A stretch of DNA of 31,589 nucleotides from Pelargonium nanum (GCA_036897485.1 JAYMTF010000694.1:1-31589), one strand, 5' to 3'; shown: positions 9,889 through 20,214, numbered from the stretch's first letter. Notes: generated from the letters alone by a model not told the origin. Numbers and translations are program-made.

Positions 9889-10334
9889 TTAAGCATTGAA
9901 GTAGGAGGTGCTAAGAAGAGATACTAAGGAGAAAATGTTGAACTTAACACTCAATGCTAAACTTCACTATTTCACATTATCTCTACTATTTGCATGTATT
10001 GCAGTGAGCACTAAGCATTAGAGTAAAAATTATTAAGTATATATTAAACACTAAATGATGAGGTGACACATTCCCTATCATCTTTAGCACACAAAAAAAG
10101 AGCTAAGCATTGGAGATGCTTTGTAGTTTGTACTTAACAATTTTTTGGGTGCTAATGAAGAAAGAGAACGTGTTACCTCATCATATGGTGCTTAGCACAT
10201 ACTTAGCAATTTTTACTCCAATACTTAAAACCCATTATATTATATGTTAATAGGAGAAAATGTGAAATACTAGAGTTTAGCATTGGATGTTAAGCTTAAC
10301 GTCTTTTCTTATCACATACTACTTGAATGCTTAG
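9889..10334. mobile_element. Long inverted-repeat (hairpin) MITE
   Basis: Nearly the whole 446-bp segment is one imperfect palindrome. The left arm (about 9889-10075) matches the complement of the right arm (about 10164-10334), leaving a loop of about 88 bp. Clear matching blocks are GAGTAAAAATT..TAAGTAT (10021-10042 against 10218-10197), TGATGAGGTRACAC in both arms, CAATGCTAAACT, and TATTTCACATT followed by WTCTC. The loop carries GCATTGGAGATGCT, a motif often seen in plant MITEs. No protein is encoded. I could not fix a target-site duplication, so the outer boundaries are approximate. Transcribed, it would fold into a long hairpin. It sits between the KELP promoter and the 3' end of the next gene. 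Confidence 0.75.
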
Positions 10335-10730
10335 TACCTCATCATAAGTCTTAGATTACTTCCTATACTTGGAGAAACAATTACTTTTAACTTAGTGGAG
10401 GAAAGATAGGTAGTTTAAGTCTCTTGCTATAACCAGAAAAGGATCGAATTTGACACTTTCTAGAATGAGTGTAAAACAAGCTGAACGCAATCATTTTCAG
10501 ACAAATGGGAACAATTCAAAAAATTGTTACAGAAAATGAAAATATAGCCTAAGCTTCATTCATGGTATCAAATTTTCTATGTTGGGTTGGAGTACAGAGA
10601 GCAGAATTCCATTTTCACTTTTCCAGGATATTTAGCGGCAAATAATAAACAGATTGAATCCATGTCCAGTGGTTGGAGCACATAGGGTCCCTTCAACACC
10701 AACGGAGAAATCGAATCCCAATGCCAAGCA
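10335..10730. other. Intergenic: 3' flank of the FIP-like gene
   Basis: Non-coding. It begins with a second copy of ACCTCATCATA (10335-10345; also 10175-10185 inside the MITE), so the transposon may extend slightly further right. Nothing else is recognised. Confidence 0.4.
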
Positions 10731-12074
10731 CTACTTGGATTTTTTTCCTCCTTTCTTTTTCTTGCTGCAAGAGTTTATGAGTCAGTTGTGAGTGCTTTGG
10801 AGAAAGAACCAACAAATTATAAAAACAACAGAAACGAGTTAGATTTAAGAACAGAACAACAGCAGATAGATCAATCAGGATGTTCTTGTCTATGATTTTC
10901 ATCCAATGAACATTACTTGTGCAACAAAGCCAAGAATTCAGTCAATAATTTGAACATGTTGCAACAGAACAACAAAGGGCTATGAAAACAGAAACAGAAC
11001 AGAACAAGACACTTGACTTCTAGAAGACAAATACGGAAAACACACTGGTCGAACCAATTGCCTAGTTCACAATGTAAGCTAGGATTGTGGCTAAAAACTG
11101 TAGAGAAGATAAATTGATGATGTATTCAAGGTTTTAGAAAAATGATCTCTAGCCTTTCTTCAATCAAAGAGGGTTTTCAACTAGCAATTCATCTAACAAG
11201 ATATAGAAGGATATCGACATTGAAGAAAACTACTAAATTTGGGTCTTTTTACCTTGATTGGACCTCAGAACTATCCCGAGCAGAAGCTCCCCTCCCCCCT
11301 CTTCCAAAGGCAACCTCATCCATGCTTTGGCCCTGTCGCCTATACCTCCCACCAGAAGCTACAAATCCAGGACAAGGTCTGTAAGCCTTAATCGGCCACC
11401 AACCAAACCCAGGGACAGTTGCGATACCACCTTGAATTCTCCCTTCACCATTGCATCCCCTCTCTATGACATCTTTTCCACAACCTTTACAACCCCTGTA
11501 GATTTTGTTTTACTTTGTCATATACGTATATACAAGGTGAATACAAAATGAACAATTCGATATGAACTGCAAACATAATAATTATGCATAAATATAAACA
11601 GTATGTTTTCCCAAATTAACAAACCCTATGAGATTTTTTTCCTAATAAAACCTAAAACCAGAATTGTTTCCATAATTCCATGCCAGTTCATATGAAATAG
11701 CCAAGTAAGTAACACAAACTAAAGCTGGCTTCTTCTAGGAGGAGCATTTTAAGAACATCCAATTCAAACACGGGACTCGATCTTAACGCCTGAATCCATT
11801 AGAGTGGTTCTTTTGCAAAGAATCTAACAATAAGCAAAATTACTTACCCGAGAGGAACCTTGAAAGTGCCGTCGTCGGAGGCAGATTCTGATTGGACAGG
11901 AAGCGCATCCGGTGGAGAAGAAGGGCCTTCTTCGACAACAGGTGAAGGTGTTGAAGAAGAGGATGACGAAAGAGGGATGGTGAGCTTAAGTTGTGGGTTT
12001 CTAATGAGATAGGTAGGGCCACGCCATTGCAATGGCGTTGGTGTTGAGAGGGGGACAAGTGCAGTTGTTACCAT
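10731..12074 (-). CDS. Plastid DnaJ-type zinc-finger protein, FIP (FtsH5-interacting protein)-like
   Basis: Three exons, 12074-11848, 11495-11253 and 10764-10731, splice in phase to 167 residues. The Ser/Thr/Pro-rich, acid-poor N-terminus (about 1-45) looks like a chloroplast transit peptide. The core, about 75-155, has GCKGCGKDVIERGCNGEGRI with three closely spaced Cys-Gly pairs, then a conserved VPGFGWWPIKAYRPCPGF and a Gly/Arg-rich tail. The last exon is only 34 nt and encodes a basic end, SKKKKGGKKSK. The cysteine pattern resembles half of a DnaJ zinc finger. From memory the core matches the plant-specific thylakoid protein FIP (At5g02160), which binds FtsH5; I hold that assignment loosely. 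The exon structure is strongly supported, because the phases and the 34-nt terminal exon fit. Confidence 0.75.
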
Positions 12075-12112
12075 CTCTATTTCTCTCAGACAAAGAAAGT
12101 GTGTGTGCGCGC

Positions 12113-12143
12113 AGAGAAGAGGAGAGAGAGAGAGAGAGAGGGA
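12113..12143. repeat. GA microsatellite in the FIP-like gene leader/promoter
   Basis: A GA-rich run with about nine perfect GA units (12122-12140) lies about 50 bp upstream of the FIP-like start codon. On the sense strand it is a CT-rich patch of the kind common near plant transcription starts. Confidence 0.85.
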
Positions 12144-12219
12144 GTGGATAATGGCCAGTGGCCACTGCTACCTTCTCTATTTCTGTGAGGCTAAGAGTAA
12201 AGAAGAAGATAGTGAAACC

Positions 12220-12226
12220 AAAAAAA
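12220..12226 (-). terminator. Pol III terminator of tRNA-Gln
   Basis: A run of seven T on the minus strand begins 6 bp after the tRNA 3' end, as expected for RNA polymerase III termination. Confidence 0.85.
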
Positions 12227-12232
12227 CATATT

Positions 12233-12304
12233 AGGTTCCACCGAGATTTGAACTCGGGTTACTGGATTCAGAGTCCAATGTCCTGACCACTAGACCATGG
12301 AACC
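12233..12304 (-). tRNA. tRNA-Gln (anticodon CUG)
   Basis: The minus strand folds into a complete 72-nt cloverleaf. The acceptor stem GGTTCCA pairs with TGGAACC, with a U discriminator at 12233. The D-arm contains the A box TGGTCTAGTGG, the anticodon loop reads CTCTGAA with anticodon CTG for CAG codons, and the T-arm contains the B box GAGTTCAAATC. There is no intron and CCA is not encoded, as usual for nuclear tRNA genes. An AT-rich TATA-like stretch (ATATAT near 12312) precedes it and a T7 terminator follows. It lies between the FIP-like gene and SKIP8. Confidence 0.97.
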
Positions 12305-12697
12305 ATTTCTGATATATTCAATTTAACACACAATTTTGTTCTAATAATTTCATTTAGATCACAAATGGAATTTCTTCAATCATATTTTCTCCACTTTGTC
12401 TATTTATTATTCGGATTAAAACGAAAATTTGAAGGCAACACTCCTCCTTGGTCTGTATTTTGTGAAGGAAGAAAAAAAGCATGATAATTTGGAAGCTAGC
12501 AATTTTGTAAAATTCTTACTATTTGCTTAAACACAGAAAGAACCTAAATTATCATACCATTAAAATCTACTATAAAAAAATATGATTGTGTTATCGCCTC
12601 GTTTTTCTTCTTTTATCCATTTGCAATCTGTTGCCCCATTAACAGAGAGATGTGATGATGAACCATATACCATCGCCCTTTATGAAACTCGAAGTCA
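12305..12697. other. Intergenic, includes relic of the SKIP8 3' coding end
   Basis: Mostly AT-rich non-coding DNA. The part 12613-12697 on the minus strand still reads as an older SKIP8 C-terminus (HHHISLLMGQQIANG then TAA at 12613-12615). It is no longer in frame because of the 61-bp duplication described under SKIP8. Confidence 0.7.
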
Positions 12698-12768
12698 TTA
12701 GTCACGTGAGATGTGATGATGAACCATGTACCATCGCCCTTTATGAAACTCGAAGACATTAGTCACGT
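12647..12768. repeat. 61-bp tandem duplication at the SKIP8 3' end
   Basis: Copies 12647-12707 and 12708-12768 are adjacent and differ at two positions. Because 61 is not a multiple of three, the reading frame shifts in the second transcribed copy and a new stop (12698-12700) is reached just after the first. Confidence 0.95.
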
Positions 12769-15478
12769 TAAATGGTCTCGTCTCTATGTCCATATACAAT
12801 TTCATGGTAACCCAAGCCATGTCTGTTAGCACCCGAGTTATCACATCTCGAACCTGAAGGTCAAAATCTTCCTCCCCATCAAATAAAATCTCCCAACTCT
12901 GTATTACAGCACCATAGCTGAGGGGGAAAAGAGAAGAAAGAGCTCAGCTCCTGTTTCAACTCTATTCAAAACATTGATCACTGAGTACAAACCAATAATG
13001 AAGAACAGAGAAACCTGAAATTTCTAGCAAATTATATACAAAGACCCATAGCAAATTATACACTTTGTGCACGACATGGCTAAAAACAAGTGTTCCATCA
13101 AACTTAACAATGGTGCACCAGTCTTGCACTTGGAAAGAAAAGTCCTCTTGTCAACACTCTAAACATTTCAGTCTCTAACATAGGGACTGAAAATTCAAGT
13201 AATAGCATTTTCATACTTGGACCATGACAATGTACCAAATGCTAAAGACTACATAAGTGAAGCATAGGAGAGCATTCCAGAAAAGAAATAGATAATAATA
13301 AATAAATAATAATAAAAAGACGCCAAAATCAGGCCTATTTATGGTGCAAGTAGTGTAGTTTAGGCATGGGAGAGAATCAAGAGAACTTGCCACATAAAAC
13401 CTGTCACAGTAAAATTTAGATGTTATGCGGTAATTTCTGAAATGAACAACTTGCAGGCTCATAATAGAGTACTAAGCATGAATGACTGTGAGGTCCAGTA
13501 AAGACACACTAGTACAGGGTTCATGAAAATATGTGTTTTCAAATTAAACCAATGGTGGATTTCAGATCCTAGGCTCACCGATTTAATTCTTAAGATCAGC
13601 AACACAAACTACGTATCTGATAAGTCAAACCTCAAATAGAAGTAAGAAGCAGCAGGATACTGGAGTTAAGTAGTTCCTATTACTTGAATATTATAACTGG
13701 AGGAAAAGAAGAAACAATAATTACAGAAAACAAATTGCATGCATCATACCCTGAAAAAAAAAATCCGGAGAAATGACAACCCTTTACATAGTCTGCCTTG
13801 AGCCACATACGTCTCATTGCTGGAAGAGACCTTTCTCTAATTATGTTAAAAAATTCTGAATTAATATTCACAACGGCTCTTGTAGCTGCATAATAAGCCT
13901 TCCATCCATTACTTGGGGTCATACCACCTTGTTCCAATGTGAAATCCTGCGAAAGAATTTGAGATTAAGTATTTTGCATATATGCCAACAATATCCCAAA
14001 CACTAGGGTAATAAAATTGAACTTGAGAATCTGTTTGGCATCTTAAATCCAGAGGGCACAAGTTTCCAATATTGGTAACCATGAAATTGAAAGGGGAAAA
14101 TGTTTGAATTGGTATTTCAATTATTATGTCCAAGAGAGCAAATATCTCAATTCTTCCCACAAACAAGGATGTGTGGCACATTCAAAATAAGATTCCATCA
14201 TTTTTGTGTGTGTGTGTATACATATACACACACATACATATTATGATAGAAGGATATTATAGCTAGATATGAAGAAGCTCCCTTACAAAAAGAAAAAGGA
14301 CAGAAGAAGAATGCCACCTTACACAGCAGCTAAAGGAAGATATAACTTAGACTATGATACAAATATCCTAAACCATTTATATAAAGAAGCAACCCTAAAT
14401 CCTCAAGTATTTGACTGAAGGAGAGATCAATTAGAGTGTGTTTCCAAAGAGGCAAAATTCTAGACAAAATTCTCCAATTGGAGTACCAGGATGTAAACCT
14501 AAAGACCACAAAACTCAAATATAAATTATGCCGATCTAACTGACCAATCCCTATCTATATGTCCATCTCCATCTCCATCTCAATCTCAATCTCAATCTCC
14601 ACCTTGACCAATAACTAAAATTGTCCCACTTAACCTGAAAATCTTCATCCTGTTCCTGTCGTGTCCATGATTGCAAACAGCCATATTATCTTGTATATAC
14701 ACATGCCACATAAAATATCCCCGCAAACTAAGCAAAGATGATTCTACAGTCCTAAACAACATTGTTCCACCTTCTGTTAAATTCTTGTTTGCAACCAAAC
14801 AGTGGCACAAGTGTCCTAGGATAGCTAAATCAACTTAATAACACTTTGGTAAGACATGATGCACCACATTACCCTTCCAACCCTGCACACCACAGCAATC
14901 CACGACCCAAAGCCTATTATTTCAACAGTTAAACCCAGTGACTGCGAAGCAACATGAATTATTTTATTTACGGAATTCAAGACCAGATTTTCACAGCAAT
15001 TATTGAAAAGGAATGAAAACGTTACCTTGTGATAGAGAGCCTTCCATGCATCGTCATCATTAGCAGCCTTCCGCATCGAGGAGTTCGTCATGGAAAGCCG
15101 GCACAAACTCGGGTAGTCCAAGTAACTCAGAGCATGAGTCGTTATCTCCGGAACCAGTTGCTCTATCATGGAGGCACCGCCCGTGTGCCGTTCCGCCACC
15201 GATGGTGCCGCCCTCTCCAGCATCATCGATCCAGCGCAGCCGTTCAAGTACGGCACATTCGTGGACGCAGAATCCGAATTCCCGATGGTACCGTTGGCGG
15301 AATGGGCACAGTTGCAGACAGCGTTCAATTTGGACGATTTAAGCTTCTTGATAGAAGGGAGAAACCGGACTGATCGGCCGGTGAAGATCGCGAATAGGAA
15401 ACAGAGCGCGGTGGCTGTGGCGGCTACGAGGAACGGAAGGGACGGGAGATTGGTAGAGAAATTAGAGGCAATCTCCAT
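12698..15478 (-). CDS. SKIP8: F-box protein SKIP8
   Basis: Three exons, 15478-15026, 13946-13750 and 12917-12698, splice in phase to 289 residues. Residues 11-33 are a hydrophobic, probably membrane-spanning segment. Residues about 104-150 are the F-box (MIEQLVPEITTHALSYLDYPSLCRLSM). Residues about 160-287 are an NTF2/SnoaL-like domain, including MRRMWLKADYVKGCHFSG, FSGYGAVIQSW across intron 2, and FNVTNVFEFHKGRWYMVHHH. Family knowledge: SKIP8 binds SKP1/ASK proteins in SCF ubiquitin ligases; its substrate is unknown. Two oddities stand out. The C-terminus is truncated by a 61-bp tandem duplication, and exon 2 ends in a run of ten T (13754-13763 as A on +) encoding FFF. An out-of-frame uORF overlaps the start. 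The chosen ATG is the first in the main frame. Confidence 0.93.
14205..14239. repeat. (TG)n/(CA)n near-palindrome in SKIP8 intron 1
   Basis: A TG run, TATACATATA and a CA run form a near-perfect inverted repeat of about 35 bp that could extrude as a cruciform. It lies inside an intron. Confidence 0.85.
14563..14600. repeat. Hexanucleotide repeat (CCATCT)n(CAATCT)n
   Basis: Three CCATCT units pass into three CAATCT units, a short compound hexamer array in SKIP8 intron 1. The single-base change between unit types suggests expansion after mutation. Confidence 0.8.
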
Positions 15479-15525
15479 TGGCAAGACATGAAAGCCGCAC
15501 CGGACATGAAACCCGCACCGGACAT
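15424..15525 (-). promoter_or_regulatory. uORF of SKIP8 with three in-frame upstream AUGs
   Basis: Upstream ATGs at 15525, 15507 and 15489 (minus strand, first base) share one frame and run to TAG at 15424-15426, a 33-residue uORF from the first. It is out of frame with the SKIP8 start at 15478 and overlaps the first 55 nt of the main CDS. All three have a weak context (T at -3, T at +4). The main start has C at -3 and G at +4. Such overlapping uORFs usually lower main-frame translation, which here would rely on leaky scanning. Confidence 0.6.
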
Positions 15526-15534
15526 GAAACCCTA
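15485..15534. repeat. 18-bp tandem repeat in SKIP8 leader
   Basis: Two full and one partial copy of GACATGAAASCCGCACCG at 15485-15502, 15503-15520 and 15521-15534, starting 7 bp upstream of the SKIP8 start codon. Each unit carries one upstream ATG on the sense strand. Confidence 0.95.
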
Positions 15535-15666
15535 CTGTAATTTCTTGCTGTGAACTGAGTCCAATTCGCAGAGGAGAAATGGGAAGGGACGGTTTGATTT
15601 GTGAGTCTGTGACTCGCGAATAGTAACTGACAGAGTGAGAAGAAACTCGGCTGTGTGCTGAGCCAA

Positions 15667-15675
15667 TATTAAATA
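15667..15675 (-). promoter_or_regulatory. Candidate TATA box of SKIP8
   Basis: TATTTAATA on the minus strand lies about 190 bp upstream of the SKIP8 ATG. A start site about 30 bp downstream would place all three upstream AUGs inside the mRNA. Confidence 0.35.
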
Positions 15676-15678
15676 TCG

Positions 15679-16596
15679 ACACTCCTCAATGTTAACTTAA
15701 CCACGACCTTACTTGAACAGGATCTGTTCTATAGGCTCGTGCCTTTGTATCCTTGATTACTAAGGAGACAAGAATGTCAACTGAACCGTGAATCCAAACT
15801 ACAATTTGAAACCCAATATTTTGGTTCTTGTCGGTACTCGTTGTTAACTGAACCATGAAGTCTCGCTGACATAGATGTTACGTAACTCAATGCGAGTTGA
15901 ACTCGCGACCTCTCGTAGAGAGATGTGTGTCATTTCATTGCCTAGTTAACAATGAGTAACGGCACAAACCAAATTGAGTACCAGTTTTGATAAAATATAG
16001 GTTTGGGTATCATACTTATAAATTTAGGTATACCAACTACCTTTAATCCGGCATTTTCCAATGTTACTTCTTAAGCAAAGTTCAGTTTAGGAAAGTAGAG
16101 AGCCAACACAAGACTTGTTGCATTTTTGTATTCTGTTCCTACTCATTTGTCCATTACCAAAGCAGAGCTCACCGCATGGTTTCTTCATGAATTTACAGTA
16201 TTTTTTTTAACCTTGATAACATCAACTACCAAGATCCCCTTACAGTGCAAGAATTCCCCTAAATCATTTCAAAAGAGCCAAACTCTTGAAAATTATTCTG
16301 GAAACTGACAAGTTTGCTCTAATTTTATCAACCAAGACACACAATATCTACATCTGAAAAACCAACAGGTTCACTTGCATCTATGTACATCGAAACACAA
16401 CAATGTCCATCATTTCTTGATTTCATACATACTATCTGCAATATCCTGTCAGTTCATGATCCTATGGAAGGAAAAGCTCAATATCAATTCCCGTAACAAA
16501 AATCAGCTACATTCTCGAAAAATTTACTCCAGCAACAAGGACTATGATTGCAGAGTTACAGATCTGGTTTTCTAAAGCTACGTACGAATGGAGGGA
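15679..16596. other. Intergenic: SKIP8 promoter side and SUN gene 3' flank
   Basis: No coding exon is seen. It holds a degenerate SINE-like segment (15860-15960) and a local duplication of CAACTGAACCRTGAA-type text (about 15778 and 15845). The remainder is AT-rich with unsupported short frames. Confidence 0.5.
15860..15960 (-). mobile_element. Degenerate tRNA-derived SINE-like segment
   Basis: On the minus strand it reads GGCAATGAAATGACACACAT, then GAGGTCGCGAGTTCAACTCG, the same order of blocks as the SINE at 346-485 (CAATGGTC..ACACACAT..GAGGTCGTGGGTTCAAATC). The B-box-like GAGTTCAACTC is at 15894-15904. No target-site duplication or A-tail is clear, so boundaries are approximate and this may be an old copy. 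Confidence 0.45.
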
Positions 16597-19335
16597 CTAG
16601 TTATGTATCAATGTAATAAATATTGTCATACTGCTGCTAACAAGTATCAAAACCCAACCTCTACTTGTATGGCATATATTATTAGACTGAGATGAACCAA
16701 ATAATATCAAAACTTGCGCCGACAGTAGCTTCAGAACTGCAAAGCACATGAAGAAAAGACTCACTGCCAACACAGCAAGCTCTTTATTTTCCAAGCTTGC
16801 TTGATCCCTTGCAATCTTCTCAACATCTAATCTGTGATCACAAAAGACAGAAAAGGACACAGCTTGTTAGATGCTGAATTTGAAGAAGAAGAGGATTTAA
16901 GTTAGCAATTTACTGCACACAAACCCAATAACAACACATATATATGAAATTGCTCTAAAAACTGAACCATGATTCCATCAATTACGATATTCCTTCTCGA
17001 GCCATTGTTTTTTATCTATATACCTACTTTCTAATGAACGGAACATTTGGGATCCTACTTAAATCAACTTTACCCATTTAAGTCTTGAGATGTCAAAAGT
17101 AGAAGCTTTAGGACTTCACTGTTTTTGACTTTTTTCTACAATTCTTCCCTAAATGTAAAGAACTAAAGATACATTTGCATTTAAAATGCTGAACATCAAC
17201 TACTTAACGTTAAGACTTCTTTTTTAGTTGGAATAAGTTGTCTATGAGACACTCCCAATTCAAAGGAGTGACATGTTCTCTAACTTAACAAACTGAAACA
17301 GCTCTGACGTACAAACCACTTGGACAAGATTGTGAAGAGATCTGCTGAAAACTAATAAAAAAACTACAAGAAGAAACTCATATGATAGAGCAGATAAAAT
17401 GCTAACCTCAGCAGACTATTTTCTCGAACTAAGTCATCAACCCGAGATGATACAATAGCTTTCCACGATTGAAGGTCTGTAAACCTTTTCTCCTGGTAAA
17501 GTGGGGAAGGAGGATGCACACCATTAAGCGGATATTTATAAATTTCTAAGAAAAAGAAGATTCACTAAAAGAGAAAAATCAATACCGTAGTCTCCTTCCA
17601 CTCCCGGAGATCCTTGACTTCCATTTTGCTTTTCTCCAAAAGCAGGGAAATTTTTGACACCTCTTTATCGAGTTCTGGCAAAACATCCCCTTCTCTTCGA
17701 TTCAATTCTTTTATATACTCTTCCAACACAGATAAATTCATCTCAATTGACCTCACTTTCTGCATCAAGATCTTTAGAACTGTGTCGCTAGGTATTCTGC
17801 CAGTTGCTTGTTGTCTAACTTCCATTACAGGATCAGGAATCTCGTCCCTCATCACCTGGCCTTTGGTCACATCCACATTGAGCTTTTCTGCACCATCAAT
17901 GATATCTTCCATTACACCATCAGCCTCAACCCCGGTTTGAGCTTCCCCATTCTTATTCTTTTCGGCGGGACTCTTTTCTGGTAGAGGAGCTGTAGTTGAA
18001 TTAGGCTTTGTCAATTTGTTTGGAGGAGATTCTTCAGAAGACACAATGAGATCTTCTAGCATTCGCTCAATCGCATCAATACCATACACTTCGACAACAC
18101 TCAGGGTGCAGTAAAATTCTGATCCATAATGGCTAAGTAAGTTTAACTTCAAATACCTCACCCATTTGGGTTCTAGTAGATTAAAGCTTTGAGTGTGTCT
18201 GACATTTGAAGCAACAAAACTTCCTAATGGAAACCACGTTTCAGTTGGATAGCTCAAACTGCCATATAACTCAAATTCCTTGAAATTAGACGAATAATGT
18301 TCGAAATTCGCAATCTTGACAGCATCAACCAGAGTTTCCTCCGCAAGCTCAATCACAACAAACTTTTCTCCCACGGAACAAGGGTTTCTCAAGTACTTAT
18401 CATGGTCCTTCCCTAGTACATTGCTTGCCCCTTTTGCTTCCTTATTATGAGCCACCGCCTTTGCACCCTTGGATGCTGAGGCATAGTTATATTCAGTTCC
18501 ATCAGGTTCTAGCCGATGGGTGATGTTTTCTAGCTTACTAGACATACCCAAAGCTTTCTTTTGCTTTGTCAAATTCTGAAACTCTTCTAAGTTAAGATAG
18601 GCTCCATGAGACTTTCTTCCATTCCGTGTTTCATCACCGGATTGATTTGTCTCTTGCTTCTTTCGTGGCGGCACTTCACATACTAAAGCAGCAGTATATC
18701 CTAAAGAACTCAAAATTACCTCTAATCCATTTGTTTCCCGAGGTGAACATCCCGAGTTTACAAATTCACGATGAGCTGTGGAATTCTTCGAGCTTCCTGT
18801 CATATTAAACCCTACAAACATTTGATTTGTATGATTATCACTTTTATTTGGGAGGTCCCTGCACATCCCATCATTGCAGCCACTATTGAAAGGCTTGGTT
18901 CCGTTCTCAGAAATGGAAATTCCTGAAAATTTTACACATACATATTTGTCTTTTTCATTAGAAAACCATTGAAGAATCGCAATCAATCGTCATTTTTTTA
19001 AAATTATATTTATCAATCGTCCCTTTGCTTACAATGTAATTAACAAATTGCAGTGTATGTTAATGAATCTGAGAAACAGAAAATTGGGTTTTTAAGATTG
19101 GAAACAAAACAACAAAATGCAAATACCCAAAAGTAAGAAATGTACCTCCGTTACCATGGCCGAGGCCAAGTTCGAAGTAGAACAAGAAGAGAAGACACCA
19201 AAATGAAAAGATCAAAGACAACGATAGCTCGTAAAAGCTGTTTCCTTTGGATTTTTCTTCGGATCTGTTTTTGCTGCAATCGGGATTGACTCTGCTAATT
19301 TGATATTTGTTGCCACAGCTACGAGGTTTCTTCAT
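16597..19335 (-). CDS. Mid-SUN domain protein (plant SUN3/SUN4/SUN5-type)
   Basis: Four exons, 19335-19146, 18922-17586, 17492-17407 and 16831-16597, all in phase, give 615 residues. An N-terminal transmembrane segment lies at about 37-56. The SUN domain lies at about 197-345, with NPCSVGEKFVVIELAEETL, IANFEHYSSNFKEFELYGS and WVRYLKLNLLSHYGSEFYCTLSVVEVYG. Residues about 445-545 are charged and heptad-like (coiled coil). The last exon adds two C-terminal hydrophobic segments (about 559-580 and 595-612). One N-terminal and two C-terminal membrane segments around a central SUN domain is the mid-SUN layout. Family knowledge: mid-SUN proteins sit in the nuclear envelope and ER and affect nuclear shape and seed development. 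Adjacency to FtsHi1 favours SUN5 and length favours SUN3/4; I leave the paralogue open. Confidence 0.93.
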
Positions 19336-19422
19336 ATCTCATTCCGAAATGGGGTTTCATCAAACACTGTAAAAATGATTAATTTCAAACAAAATGTGTT
19401 GGTGTCTCTTTGATGATGATGC

Positions 19423-19453
19423 TTTGTTTTTGTTTTTGTTTTGTTTTGTTTTG
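19423..19453. repeat. TTTTG-type repeat
   Basis: About six imperfect TTTTG/TTTTTG units, roughly 90 bp upstream of the SUN gene start codon, A-rich on its sense strand. Confidence 0.8.
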
Positions 19454-20083
19454 ACGCAAGACTCGTCTCTTTCGCGCTCTCTCTCTCTGGTTTTATGATA
19501 TGCGGCCAATTTTGTGTGTGATTTTTGTGGCTATTTAGTTTATGCTACACCCAACTTAACTGCCACCAGATTCGGAAACAAGAGGCCAAGTCTTGGATTG
19601 TAACTAATTGCGTCTTCAATGATCAACGGTCAATTGAAGGTGTTTTTAGTAATTATCAACTATACATGATTTTTCTCTCATTTCTTCAGTAACTAGTAAC
19701 TGCACACCGGATCACTAGTTATATCAATCTGATCATTCAAATTTGAGTTTAGTTCATTTTGTATCTTTTTTTTTACAAGTTTGAGTTTAAATTTTTTGAC
19801 TTGCCTACAGATTCAAGAGCAATTCAATGTATTTTTCAAAACACTGTACACACTACATTAGTCCTCAACAATTTCAGTACTCAAATTTGACCAAAAGTGG
19901 CCCATTGATGGCACATAAAGGGTGCGAGAAGGTTGCAGAACGGATCTGTCTGGTCGGGCCATGAGAGTGAAATCGAAGACCTTCACTGTTAATGTTAACA
20001 AAGCTACATTTGTAAATGTTCATGTGAAACTGCTTGTGCATATATCGTGTTCCACAAATGCTGATGGGAAGTTGTTATCCCGT

Positions 20084-20113
20084 TACATTCCATTCCGTTC
20101 CATTCTATTCTAT
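20084..20113. repeat. Degenerate ATTCC pentanucleotide stretch
   Basis: Successive ATTCC, GTTCC and ATTCT units form a short, decayed array about 100 bp beyond the FtsHi1 stop codon. Confidence 0.65.
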
Positions 20114-20214
20114 ACTGGAAAATACAACAGCGGAGAAAAATATGATTGTGCATAAAATATATGCATCTCTCACATACAAAGTATGTATCTCTACAGTGGT
20201 TCTAACAATTCTCT

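Larger units (their letters stand above)
19336..20214. other. Intergenic: SUN promoter and FtsHi1 3' flank
   Basis: Contains a TTTTG-rich array (19423-19453) and a CT run (19476-19488) close upstream of the SUN start, both plausible leader or core-promoter elements. Further on, a degenerate ATTCC pentamer stretch lies at 20084-20113. No coding exon is supported. Confidence 0.55.

Noticed and set aside
13211..13462. 83-codon frame inside SKIP8 intron 2
   Set aside because: Intron sequence, low-complexity hydrophobic translation, no homology.
14825..15682. SKIP8 extended to 15682
   Set aside because: That start is GTG. The extra 68 codons include the 18-bp leader repeat and have no ATG in frame; the first ATG is 15478.
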